Of a DNA stretch of 64,000 nucleotides, positions 43,910 to 51,389 are shown one piece after another (position 1 is the first letter of the stretch; each line of letters begins with the position of its first letter). A program made the position numbers and the translations under genes. Source of the stretch: Pullilachnospira sp963929535 (GTDB lineage Bacteria > Bacillota > Clostridia > Lachnospirales > Lachnospiraceae); assembly GCA_963929535.1 (NCBI GenBank), contig CAWVIZ010000001.1, positions 124,001 through 188,000 of the forward strand. Reading direction: 5' to 3'. Under the pieces are notes generated by a model. The model saw nothing but the letters and a program-made list of their open reading frames with translations, had not been told where the DNA came from and ran no database searches.

Positions 43910-44145
43910 CATTCCTCCTCGTCAAACTCCACCACCGCATAATACCCTCTGTCTGTCTCACGAATTTCCTTTACCAGACCCTTTCTGGATTTCAGCCTTT
44001 CGTATCCCTGATAATTTTTGCTCATGGCCACCATCGGCTGGATGGTATAGTAATAAGAGGTGGGAAGCGGGCTCTCCGTCACGTCCACCTCCTGGCCCAC
44101 CTCCAGAAGTCCCTGCCGTTCCATTTTGAATTCCATTGTACGCAT
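43909..44145 (-). CDS. Small hypothetical protein coupled to the glycosylase gene
   Basis: An unrecognised 78-residue protein: MRTMEFKMERQGLLEVGQEV then VTESPLPTSYYYTIQPMVAM, ending in acidic VVEFDEEE. The pattern suggests a small beta-barrel. The ATG follows AGGTGAAAACGG. Its stop overlaps the start of the deoxyinosine glycosylase. Confidence 0.75.
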   Translation of the reverse strand: MRTMEFKMERQGLLEVGQEVDVTESPLPTSYYYTIQPMVAMSKNYQGYERLKSRKGLVKEIRETDRGYYAVVEFDEEE

Positions 44146-44317
44146 CCGTTTTCACCTCATTCCCTTCCTGTCCGCAGCGGATCCCGACGGTGCTCCCTTC
44201 CGCAGAGATCCTCCCCGGACTGCTACGTCTATTATAGTTCCCCCGGGGCAAATGTCAAATACCACAACACCACGAAGATTTTTGCTCTTAACCGTAAAAT
44301 TTAGTCGAATTTTCTTC

Positions 44318-44346
44318 TTGCGAATCTTCCCTCCCCCCTTTATAAT
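44318..44346 (+). promoter_or_regulatory. Promoter of the purF-like gene
   Basis: TTGCGA (44318-44323) and TATAAT (44341-44346), 17-base spacer. The 5' UTR is about 235 bases and contains repeat B1. Confidence 0.7.
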
Positions 44347-44375
44347 GAAATACGTGATTGCCGGAACGCCGTATC

Positions 44376-44478
44376 GTAACAGTTCGGCCTTCTGCTGTTC
44401 CGCAAGGACGCCTGGCTGCCATTCCCGCAGCCTGTGTCCGTGCCTTTGCGGCGGCGAAGCCATAAGCCTGAACTGTGA
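44376..44478. repeat. Family B inverted repeat (copy B1)
   Basis: Left arm GTAACAGTTCGGCCTTCTGC and right arm GAAGCCATAAGCCTGAACTG, the reverse complement with changes, around a centre with CCTGGCTGCC and GCAGCCTGTG. It has the same arms as the copies at 51.26 and 61.15 kb. Confidence 0.75.
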
Positions 44479-44587
44479 TGTATGTTCTTCCGGCTTTCAG
44501 CAGTGACAGAGAAACTGAACGGGACAGCGGTATGTGTACGGCCAAACTGTCCGTAAAACAATTTCACAGAACAAAGGAGAGAAAAAT

Positions 44588-45994
44588 ATGGGCGGAATTT
44601 TTGGAGTAGCATCAAAATCCAGTTGTGTAAGCGATGTATTCTTCGGGACAGACTACCACTCTCATCTGGGGACCAGAAGGGGAGGTATGGCGGTCTACAG
44701 CCCTGAGAAGGGATTTGACCGGGCCATCCACAACATCCAGAACGCACCCTTCCGGACCAAGTTTGAGAGGGATGTGGAGGAGCTGGAGGGAACCTTGGGG
44801 ATCGGCTGTATCTCTGACACGGAACCGCAGCCTCTGCTGGTACAGTCCCATCTTGGCAGCTTTGCCATCACTACGGTGGGAAAGATCAACAACATGGAGG
44901 AACTGGTGAAACGATCCTTCTCCAATGGCTGCACGCATTTTCTGGAGATGAGCGGCGGAAGCATCAACGCCACTGAGATGGTGGCCTCACTGATCAATCA
45001 GAAAGGCTCACTGGTGGAGGGTATCCGTTATGCCCAGGAATCTATCCAGGGTTCCATGAGCATGCTGATCCTTACTCCCAAAGGAATCTATGCCGCCAGA
45101 GATCTGCTGGGACGCACGCCTATCCAGCTGGGAAAAAAAGAGGACGCCATGTGTGCCTCCTTTGAAAATTTCGCTTATTTCAATCTGGGCTATCACGACC
45201 ATCATGAACTGGGACCCGGTGAGATCGTCTTTATGACCCCGGACGGATATGAAACAGTATCTCCCGCCCGGGATAAAATGAAGATCTGTTCTTTCCTGTG
45301 GGTATACTATGGTTATCCCACCTCCACCTATGAAGGTGTAAATGTGGAACAGATGCGCTACAACTGCGGCGACATGCTGGCTCAGAGAGATCATGTAAGC
45401 CCGGATATCGTGGCCGGTGTTCCGGATTCCGGTACCGCCCATGCCATCGGCTACGCCAACCGTTCCGGTGTTCCCTTTGCCCGCCCGTTCATCAAATATA
45501 CGCCCACCTGGCCCCGTTCCTTCATGCCGGCGCACCAGAGCCAGCGGGAACAGATCGCTCATATGAAGCTGATCCCTGTGCGGGAGCTGATCAAAGACAA
45601 GAGCCTTCTGCTTATCGATGATTCCATCGTACGCGGAACCCAGCTGGGGCAGACCACGGAATTCCTGTATGAGAGCGGCGCCCGGGAGGTTCATATCCGT
45701 CCCGCCTGTCCTCCGCTGCTGTACGGCTGCAAGTATCTGAACTTCTCCCGTTCCAAATCGGAGATGGATCTGATCACCCGCCGTGTGATCCAGAAACGGG
45801 AAGGAACCGTAACAGAGGCAGTTCTGGAGGATTACGCCAATCCGGATTCTCATAACTATCATGAAATGCTGGAGGATATCGGCAAAGAGCTGAAGTTCAC
45901 CAGTCTCCGCTATCATCGTCTGGATGACATGGTGGCCTCCATCGGGCTTTCCCCCTGCAAGCTGTGTACCTACTGCTTTGACGGAAAAGAATAA
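44588..45994 (+). CDS. Amidophosphoribosyltransferase-like protein lacking the glutaminase cysteine
   Basis: PurF homologue of 468 residues: N-terminal glutaminase-type fold (DYHSHLGTRRGGMAVY; LGIGCISDTEPQPLLVQSHL) and C-terminal PRPP domain with SLLLIDDSIVRGTQLGQTTE, ending in a cysteine pair KLCTYC. In true PurF the mature protein begins with Cys (CGVFGI); here it reads MGGIFGV, so the nucleophile is replaced by Gly. Such forms occur in Clostridia and Bacteroidetes. It may use free ammonia, or have another role. The ATG follows AAAGGAGAGAAAAAT; an upstream in-frame ATG adds 18 residues but no Cys. Confidence 0.85.
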   Translation: MGGIFGVASKSSCVSDVFFGTDYHSHLGTRRGGMAVYSPEKGFDRAIHNIQNAPFRTKFERDVEELEGTLGIGCISDTEPQPLLVQSHLGSFAITTVGKINNMEELVKRSFSNGCTHFLEMSGGSINATEMVASLINQKGSLVEGIRYAQESIQGSMSMLILTPKGIYAARDLLGRTPIQLGKKEDAMCASFENFAYFNLGYHDHHELGPGEIVFMTPDGYETVSPARDKMKICSFLWVYYGYPTSTYEGVNVEQMRYNCGDMLAQRDHVSPDIVAGVPDSGTAHAIGYANRSGVPFARPFIKYTPTWPRSFMPAHQSQREQIAHMKLIPVRELIKDKSLLLIDDSIVRGTQLGQTTEFLYESGAREVHIRPACPPLLYGCKYLNFSRSKSEMDLITRRVIQKREGTVTEAVLEDYANPDSHNYHEMLEDIGKELKFTSLRYHRLDDMVASIGLSPCKLCTYCFDGKE

Positions 45995-46005
45995 CTGATT
46001 GCAGA

Positions 46006-46043
46006 CAGGGAGCAATTCCAAGTGGAATTGCTCCCTGTTTTTT
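46006..46043 (+). terminator. Terminator of the purF-like gene
   Basis: CAGGGAGCAATTCC and GGAATTGCTCCCTG make a perfect 14-bp stem with loop AAGT and six T. Confidence 0.95.
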
Positions 46044-46076
46044 CCTGATCCTGTGACAGATAACCCAAACTGCTGC

Positions 46077-46871
46077 CTAATCCAGTCTGCTACCGCAGTG
46101 CACGCAGAAATGATCTCCCTTCAGGATCTCACCGCCGCACTTGGGGCAAAGCTCCGTGTCCTGTATATCTGTCTCCTTCATCCCTGCTTCCCGCCGTCCC
46201 GTTTGAGAAGCGGAATCCTTTCTGTTCTCCGGTGCCGGACCATTCACCGGGTATCCGCAGTTCAAACAGTAGATTCTGTCCGGCGGAACGATCTCCCCGC
46301 AGTTCTTGCAGATGCGCGATCCCTCCTTTTTACTTCCGTCCTCCCGGGCAGGTCCCCTCCACCGGTATTCCGGTTTCCTGTGTTCCTGTTTTCGTTCTTC
46401 CTGCTTTTGTCTTTCCTCTTTTCCGTTCCAGTCCTGCTGCCGTCTCTCTCCTCCTGCATCCCATCCAGGTCCTCTTCCCGGAGTCTGCTCATAGGTGTCC
46501 ATCATTCCCGGATAAACTTCCAGATAAGAATCGGTAAACTTGTTCATGATATCACAGGCATAAAGAAATCCCAGCACCGGAATATGCATAAACAGCGTAA
46601 AAAATACCGGTGACTCCACATTCACCCCGTAATGCCTGCTGGCCGTGTCCAGACGGGACGCCATCTGATACGTCCAGTAAATTCCGTAAATACCGCAGGT
46701 AACCACAGACAGCAGCCATGCCAGAACATAGTTCATGGTCTCCTTTCCATCCTCCCTGCACAATACGTTCACATCCTCCCCATACCGGTACCAGAAATAA
46801 ATCCCATAGATTCCACAGGTCAGTACATTAAAGATCGCACATACCAGCCCGTCCCTCTTTTTGAACTGCAT
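46077..46871 (-). CDS. DUF4234 membrane protein with zinc ribbons
   Basis: Protein of 264 residues. The N-terminal half is a DUF4234 membrane domain with several helices (GLVCAIFNVLTCGIYGIYFW; VLAWLLSVVTCGIYGIYWTY repeated pattern) near residues 10-130. A charged, Gln/Arg-rich linker (RRQQDWNGKEERQKQEERKQ) follows, then two zinc ribbons CKNCGEIVPPDRIYCLNCG and CPKCGGEILKGDHFCVHCG. The ATG at 46871 follows AGGAGGATGAAGCG. The role is unknown. It converges on the purF-like gene. Confidence 0.82.
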   Translation of the reverse strand: MQFKKRDGLVCAIFNVLTCGIYGIYFWYRYGEDVNVLCREDGKETMNYVLAWLLSVVTCGIYGIYWTYQMASRLDTASRHYGVNVESPVFFTLFMHIPVLGFLYACDIMNKFTDSYLEVYPGMMDTYEQTPGRGPGWDAGGERRQQDWNGKEERQKQEERKQEHRKPEYRWRGPAREDGSKKEGSRICKNCGEIVPPDRIYCLNCGYPVNGPAPENRKDSASQTGRREAGMKETDIQDTELCPKCGGEILKGDHFCVHCGSRLD

Positions 46872-47023
46872 CGCTTCATCCTCCTCCCGGCCTGCCCAAT
46901 CTGCGCAGGCAGCCCCAGTCCTTTTCTGCAGCAGGCGGACAAGATCCGTTCCGCCCGTTTCATTCATTATAGCATCCCTGTTTTTTCATGACAACAGGAT
47001 TTGCTGCGCGGATTTCTCCTGCC

Positions 47024-47055
47024 GTAACAGTTCAGTCTTCCGTCTGAACGGTTAC
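47024..47055. repeat. Family B mini-palindrome (copy B2a)
   Basis: GTAACAGTTCAG and CTGAACGGTTAC (one mismatch) enclose TCTTCCGT. It appears to be two ends of a family B element without the middle. Confidence 0.7.
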
Positions 47056-47115
47056 AAGCAACGGATCCACCCCTGCTGTTGCCTCTTGCCTTCTCCAGCC
47101 GTTTTGATTATACTT

Positions 47116-47180
47116 GTAACAAGTTCAGCCTTCCGGCTCCACTGCCGCAAATGTATGCGCACAGCCGTCCTGCGGCAGTC
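47116..47180. repeat. Family B half element (copy B2b)
   Basis: GTAACAAGTTCAGCCTTCCG then GCTCCACTGCCGCA match the left arm of family B; the right arm is lost, but CTGCCGCA and TGCGGCAG form a hairpin over a GTATGCGCACAG-type centre. Confidence 0.6.
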
Positions 47181-47223
47181 TGATCAGAAAAAAACTGGAA
47201 ATCTTAAGGATGTGAAATATACT

Positions 47224-47649
47224 ATGAAATCAACTTCCATAAACTGGAAGCAGGTGGGAAAGAATCTTGGAATCCTGCTGATGATCTGCGGGGTGTATTA
47301 CACAGTTACCTATGTTACCGGATGCCCCATCCGCTTTTTTCTGGGGATCTCCTGCCCTGGCTGCGGTATGACCAGAGCCTGGGTGGCTGTGCTGCATCTG
47401 GATTTTGCCGAAGCCTTCACCCTTCATCCCCTGTTTCCCCTGGCACCTCTTATCGCTGCTGCCTTTGTCTTCGGAGACTGGATCGATTTTTCCAGATTTC
47501 GCTGGGCAGTGGTCCTTATTGCCGTACTTTTTATCGCCGTCTATCTGATCCGGCTGATCTTTTTCCCCGGAGAACCGGTGGTGTTTCAGCCCAGAGAAGG
47601 GCTGATCTTCCGTTTTTTCTCTCTGCTGCTGACTCCATTTTCCGGCTGA
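47224..47649 (+). CDS. DUF2752 membrane protein
   Basis: Protein of 141 residues with the family signature FLGISCPGCGMTRAW and about three to four membrane helices (LGILLMICGVYYTVTYVTG; PLAPLIAAAFVFGDWI; AVVLIAVLFIAVYLIRLIFF). The family role is not known. The ATG at 47224 follows AAGGATGTGAAATACT. It sits behind family B repeats and converges on azlD. Confidence 0.82.
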   Translation: MKSTSINWKQVGKNLGILLMICGVYYTVTYVTGCPIRFFLGISCPGCGMTRAWVAVLHLDFAEAFTLHPLFPLAPLIAAAFVFGDWIDFSRFRWAVVLIAVLFIAVYLIRLIFFPGEPVVFQPREGLIFRFFSLLLTPFSG

Positions 47650-47677
47650 AATCCGAATCTGCCAGTCTTGCGGTCAT

Positions 47678-47989
47678 CTACAGCCCCGCCGCCTGCACCA
47701 GAAAGGCCAAAACGGCAGCTCCCACCGCCACCATCAGCAGTCCCTTCCGAAAATATGCCAGCACCAGCGCCGCCGCGCATCCCGCGGCAGCTCCCAGCTT
47801 TGACCCCGTACTTCCGAAAATCGCCGGAAACGTCATGGCCGACAGCACCGCATACGGCACATAATAGAGAAAAGACTGCACAAACCTGCTGCGGATCCGC
47901 TTTCGGAAAATAGCCATAGGCAATACTCTCACCAGGTAGGTGATCGCTGCCATCACCGCTATTCCCGTCAAAAGATATCCTGTGCTCAT
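47678..47989 (-). CDS. azlD: Branched-chain amino acid exporter, small subunit AzlD
   Basis: Membrane protein of 103 residues with three to four helices (LLTGIAVMAAITYLVRVLPM; SFLYYVPYAVLSAMTFPAIF), the expected size for AzlD, which works with AzlC to export leucine, valine, isoleucine and toxic analogues. Its ATG overlaps the stop of azlC by 4 bases (ATGA), typical of the pair. Confidence 0.9.
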   Translation of the reverse strand: MSTGYLLTGIAVMAAITYLVRVLPMAIFRKRIRSRFVQSFLYYVPYAVLSAMTFPAIFGSTGSKLGAAAGCAAALVLAYFRKGLLMVAVGAAVLAFLVQAAGL

Positions 47990-48702
47990 TCTGTCTTTTC
48001 CTCCCCTTCCTCTTTTCTTGGAAACAGCCAGGCCGCCACAGCGCTCACCGCTACTGTGATGATAATGATCGACCATCCGCTCCCAAGTCCGGAAAGTACC
48101 GGGAGATACGTGAAAGCCAGGCTGGCCAGAACCGCCAGTATCACTGTAAACAGCACACTCTTCTCCTCCCTGGCCGGCGGAATGATCACTGCGATGAACA
48201 TTCCGTACAAGGCGATCCCCAGCGCGCTGGAAAGAGCCTCCGGCATCACCGAGGTAGCCGCCCCGCCCACCAGGGTTCCTCCCGTCCATCCCAGGACAGG
48301 TGTCAGGATCAGCCCTGCCATATAGGGAGCCGTCAGCTCTCCCGGATGCTGCATGGACACGGCAAAGATCTCATCTGTAATACCGAAGGCAACTGCCAGC
48401 CTCCTTCCCAGACTCATTTTCTCCTCCACCTTCTGGGAGACCGACAGAGACATGAGAAAATACCGTATATTAATGACCAGCGTGGTCAGTCCCAGTTCCG
48501 CCATTCCTCCCCGGGCAACCATCAGATTCGTCCCGGCAAACTGTCCCGCACTGGTGAGATTTGTCAGGGAAATCAGCACCGCCGCCCACAGCGGTACTCC
48601 CGCCAGTACAGCGGTCATGCCATACGCCACGGATACGGAGATATATCCCAGACATATGGGAAGCCCATCCCGGAGCCCTCTGGAAAATTCCTGTGTTCTC
48701 AT
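47986..48702 (-). CDS. azlC: Branched-chain amino acid exporter, large subunit AzlC
   Basis: Membrane protein of 238 residues with the AzlC motifs GLPICLGYISVSVAYGMTAV, LTNLTSAGQFAGTNLMVARG and NIRYFLMSLSVSQKV, followed by FGITDEIFAVSMQHPG. It forms an LIV-E family exporter with AzlD. The ATG at 48702 follows GAGGAAGAAAACATAT; an ATG 27 bases further up is possible but homology begins here. Confidence 0.92.
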   Translation of the reverse strand: MRTQEFSRGLRDGLPICLGYISVSVAYGMTAVLAGVPLWAAVLISLTNLTSAGQFAGTNLMVARGGMAELGLTTLVINIRYFLMSLSVSQKVEEKMSLGRRLAVAFGITDEIFAVSMQHPGELTAPYMAGLILTPVLGWTGGTLVGGAATSVMPEALSSALGIALYGMFIAVIIPPAREEKSVLFTVILAVLASLAFTYLPVLSGLGSGWSIIIITVAVSAVAAWLFPRKEEGEEKTE

Positions 48703-48856
48703 ATATGTTTTCTTCCTCTCTCCGTACACTTTCTTTTCGTATCAGAACCTCAACGGAAAGCTGCCGGATACGTTCCCAGCAGTTCATCCTTCCGCTTTTC
48801 CTCCGGTTCTGAACGGGAAAACCAGAATCATTCTATCACAGCCTTACAGGGAAGTC

Positions 48857-48900
48857 AAAAGGCAGCCCCGGATAAGCCGCACTGCTTGTCCGGGGCTGCC
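48857..48900 (-). terminator. Terminator of the purO/AICAR transformylase operon
   Basis: GGCAGCCCCGGA and TCCGGGGCTGCC form a 12-bp stem extended by AAGC/GCTT; on the minus strand TTTT follows. It begins about 30 bases after the stop at 48932. Confidence 0.85.
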
Positions 48901-48931
48901 CCACAGATTCTTTTCTCTGCCGCAGAAATCC

Positions 48932-50116
48932 TTAGTGATGGAACAGGCGGATTCCCGTAAACGCCATCACCATATCATACTTGTTGCATGTTGCGATCAC
49001 CGCGTCATCCCGGACGGATCCGCCCGGCTCAGCCACATATTTCACACCGCTCTTCTTGGCCCGTTCAATGTTGTCGGAGAAGGGGAAGAAGGCGTCAGAT
49101 CCCAGCGTCACTTCCTGCATCTGATCCAGCCATGCCCGTTTTTCCTCCCGGGTAAATACCTCCGGTTTCTCGGTGAAGGTATTCTCCCAGTTTCCGTCAG
49201 CCAGCACGTCCATATATTCCTCTCCGATATACACATCAATGGCGTTGTCCCTCTCCGCCCGAGTAATGCTGTCCTTAAAGGGCAGGTTCATTACCTTGGG
49301 GCACTGGCGCAGCCACCAGTTGTCTGCCTTCTGCCCTGCCAGACGGGTACAGTGAACTCTGGACTGCTGACCGGCGCCCACACCAATGGCCTGTCCGTCC
49401 TTTACGTAGCATACGGAATTGGACTGGGTATACTTCAGGATGATCAGAGAAATCTTCAGATCCCTCCTGGCCTCCTCTGTCAGCTCCTTGTTCTCGGTTA
49501 CGATATTGGAAATCAGCGCATCATCAATGGCCAGTTCCTGCCGTCCCTGTTCAAAGGTTACGCCGTAAACCTCCTTATGCTCCAGGGGAGCCGGCACAAA
49601 CTCCGGATCGATCTGGATCACGTTGTAATTTCCTTTTTTCTTCTGTGCCAGGATATCAAGAGCCTCCTGGGTATATCCCGGAGCGATCACGCCATCGGAA
49701 ACCTCTCTCTTGATCAGCATGGCGGTATCCCTGTCGCACACATCAGACAGCGCGATAAAATCCCCAAAGGAAGACATCCGGTCTGCCCCCCTGGCTCTGG
49801 CATAGGCACAGGCCAGAGGAGAAAAGTTCTTCCAGTCCATGTCATCCACCCAATAGATTTTTGCCAGCGTCTCTGTCAGAGGAAGTCCCACGGAGGCGCC
49901 TGCCGGAGATACATGTTTAAAGGAGGTAGCCGCCGGAAGTCCGGTAGCCTTTTTCAGGTCCCGTACAAGCTGCCAGCCATTAAAGGCGTCCAGAAAGTTG
50001 ATATATCCCGGCTTTCCTGACAGTACCTGGATAGGCAGCTCACTGCCATCCGCCATATAGATCCTGGACGGCTTCTGGTTTGGATTGCATCCATATTTTA
50101 ATTGTAATTCTTTCAT
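48932..50116 (-). CDS. AICAR transformylase, stand-alone (PurH C-terminal activity)
   Basis: Ninth step of purine synthesis: AICAR plus 10-formyl-THF gives FAICAR. The 394 residues match only the transformylase part of PurH: MKELQLKYGCNPNQKPSRIY at the start, then TSFKHVSPAGASVGLPL with the KH pair, and WWLRQCPKVMNL. The N-terminal IMP cyclohydrolase domain of bifunctional PurH is missing, and the cyclohydrolase is instead the separate PurO gene just upstream. The ATG follows CAGGAGGTCAGATATC. Confidence 0.92.
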   Translation of the reverse strand: MKELQLKYGCNPNQKPSRIYMADGSELPIQVLSGKPGYINFLDAFNGWQLVRDLKKATGLPAATSFKHVSPAGASVGLPLTETLAKIYWVDDMDWKNFSPLACAYARARGADRMSSFGDFIALSDVCDRDTAMLIKREVSDGVIAPGYTQEALDILAQKKKGNYNVIQIDPEFVPAPLEHKEVYGVTFEQGRQELAIDDALISNIVTENKELTEEARRDLKISLIILKYTQSNSVCYVKDGQAIGVGAGQQSRVHCTRLAGQKADNWWLRQCPKVMNLPFKDSITRAERDNAIDVYIGEEYMDVLADGNWENTFTEKPEVFTREEKRAWLDQMQEVTLGSDAFFPFSDNIERAKKSGVKYVAEPGGSVRDDAVIATCNKYDMVMAFTGIRLFHH

Positions 50117-50145
50117 GATATCTGACCTCCTGTTCCTGACGGTTC

Positions 50146-50859
50146 TTATTTATTTTTGTTCACGATCCTGCTCTCGTATTCTCCGGTGGCAATGTCTATA
50201 TATCTCACAAACAGAGAAACCTTATTATCCTCGTTCAGACTCTCCCATACTCTCCCGGTGAATTCATCAATATCTCCGGAAATCTCCACCAGCTTGGGTT
50301 CTCCCTGGAAACTGGGAAGCGGATTGCCGTCGCACTGGTAGGTATGGATAAAATGTCCTTCCCCGGCAGCAGGATTCTCATAGGCAAACGTGAAGCGCAG
50401 GCAGGAATCCGGGCTGCCGTTATTGCTCTTTAAAATGGACATCGCGTAATTGTATTTTCCGCCCTCAATATGCATGACTCCGGAAATCCTGGGTGTATAG
50501 TTGGGGGCATCCGGCTCGAATTCCCGGCAGCGAAGAGACTGCTCAAAGGTCATCTGCCTATCCATCCCTTCATAGATGGTATCCGTCTGATCTCCATTGG
50601 TCACAATGGTCTTGTTTCCCAGAACCCGCACAGGCGCATAGATAATCAGGCTTGGGTCTGTCAGCTTGGAAGGATCAAAAGCTTGTGTACGGATTCCCTC
50701 ACCGTCTTCCACAAAAATCCGATTCCGGCTGTTCTCACTTCTTCCCATGATAAAGTAAGCAGTGACAGCTTTGGTGCCGTCGGCAGACTTTCCGATCACG
50801 ATTCCTCTTCCCGGATATGCGTTCTCCCGCAGCTCCTGTTCCAATGATAACATCTTCAT
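50146..50859 (-). CDS. purO: IMP cyclohydrolase, PurO type
   Basis: Final step of IMP synthesis (FAICAR ring closure) by the PurO family better known from archaea. The 237 residues begin NAYPGRGIVIGKSADGTKAV, then YFIMGRSENSRNRIFV with the conserved Arg pair, and TYEGMDRQ-like and EPDAPNYTPRISGV segments. The ATG at 50859 follows AAGGAGAGAATGGG. It is first in a two-gene operon with the AICAR transformylase behind a ZTP riboswitch. Confidence 0.88.
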   Translation of the reverse strand: MKMLSLEQELRENAYPGRGIVIGKSADGTKAVTAYFIMGRSENSRNRIFVEDGEGIRTQAFDPSKLTDPSLIIYAPVRVLGNKTIVTNGDQTDTIYEGMDRQMTFEQSLRCREFEPDAPNYTPRISGVMHIEGGKYNYAMSILKSNNGSPDSCLRFTFAYENPAAGEGHFIHTYQCDGNPLPSFQGEPKLVEISGDIDEFTGRVWESLNEDNKVSLFVRYIDIATGEYESRIVNKNK

Positions 50860-51010
50860 CCCATTCTCTCCTTTGCATCACATGAATCCATTCACTTTTT
50901 TCCCGATGGCATTGCCCCCCGGCAGACATTCCTCCAGAGACAAAGCCGCTTGCCGTACAGCGCCATAAATCTGATCCCGCTGCCTGCAGCAAGGGGCTCT
51001 GACTGACAGC

Positions 51011-51056
51011 TGCCAAATGGCCATGCCGGCATGTCCGCTTGGCTCGTTGCCCGCGG
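51011..51056. repeat. Family A palindromic repeat (copy A4), in the purO leader
   Basis: Reads TGCCAAATGGCCATGCCGGC then ATGTCCGCTTGGCTCGTTGC and CCGCGG. It is almost identical to copy A5 in the interrupted radical SAM gene. It lies between the ZTP riboswitch and purO, so it is in the 5' UTR; its arms AAATGG-CCATG and CATGTCC-GCTTGG can fold. Confidence 0.85.
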
Positions 51057-51093
51057 AGCGTTTTTATTTCCCAGAAACAAGTTTCCTGTGAAA

Positions 51094-51190
51094 TAAAAAA
51101 AGCCTGCAATCCGAGCTTAACTGCCCAGACGGTCGGCTCCAAACCCTTATACTCCCTGTGGTCATTTCCACTTCCGTCAGTCATATAAGT
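51094..51190 (-). promoter_or_regulatory. ZTP riboswitch with terminator, upstream of purO
   Basis: On the minus strand the pfl-motif pattern is present: GACTGACGG, a GTGG/CCAC hairpin, AGGGAGTATAAGG, then GAGCCGACCGTCTGGGCAGT, the conserved 3' domain. GTCTG..CAGTT then pairs with GATTGCAGGC and is followed by seven T (51094-51100 are A on the plus strand), so the terminator competes with the aptamer 3' strand. ZTP/AICAR builds up when formyl-folate is low, and binding should turn on the transformylase step. Confidence 0.87.
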
Positions 51191-51197
51191 TATTTAA

Positions 51198-51226
51198 AAC
51201 ATACCATCAAACCCCCTGCTTGTCAA
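51198..51226 (-). promoter_or_regulatory. Promoter of the ZTP riboswitch/purO operon
   Basis: On the minus strand TTGACA (51221-51226) and TATGTT (51198-51203), 17-base spacer, just upstream of the aptamer. Confidence 0.8.
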
Positions 51227-51255
51227 TGCTTTCCTGAAAGATTTTGTTACTATTC

Positions 51256-51363
51256 GTAACTATTCAGCCTTCCAGCATCCCGAGATCTGCAGGCACACAG
51301 GCTGCGGGAATCGCAGCCTGTGTGCCTGCTTTTGCGACAGTGAAGCCGAAAGGCTGAACTGTT
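51256..51363. repeat. Family B inverted repeat (copy B3, best preserved)
   Basis: The 108-bp element has left arm GTAACTATTCAGCCTTCCAG and right arm GAAGCCGAAAGGCTGAACTG with a long perfect inner stem, GCAGGCACACAGGCTGCG against CGCAGCCTGTGTGCCTGC, around GGAAT. The RNA or single strand would fold as one long hairpin. It lies between plsY (downstream side) and the purO promoter. Confidence 0.9.
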
Positions 51364-51389
51364 TGTGTACAGGCGCTCCATCTTCTTCC

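Larger units (their letters stand above)
46872..47223. other. Intergenic region holding two family B repeats
   Basis: No gene supported between the DUF4234 gene (minus) and the DUF2752 gene (plus); the open frame running through it is not protein-like. It contains two family B segments (47024-47055 and 47116-47180), listed separately. Confidence 0.5.
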
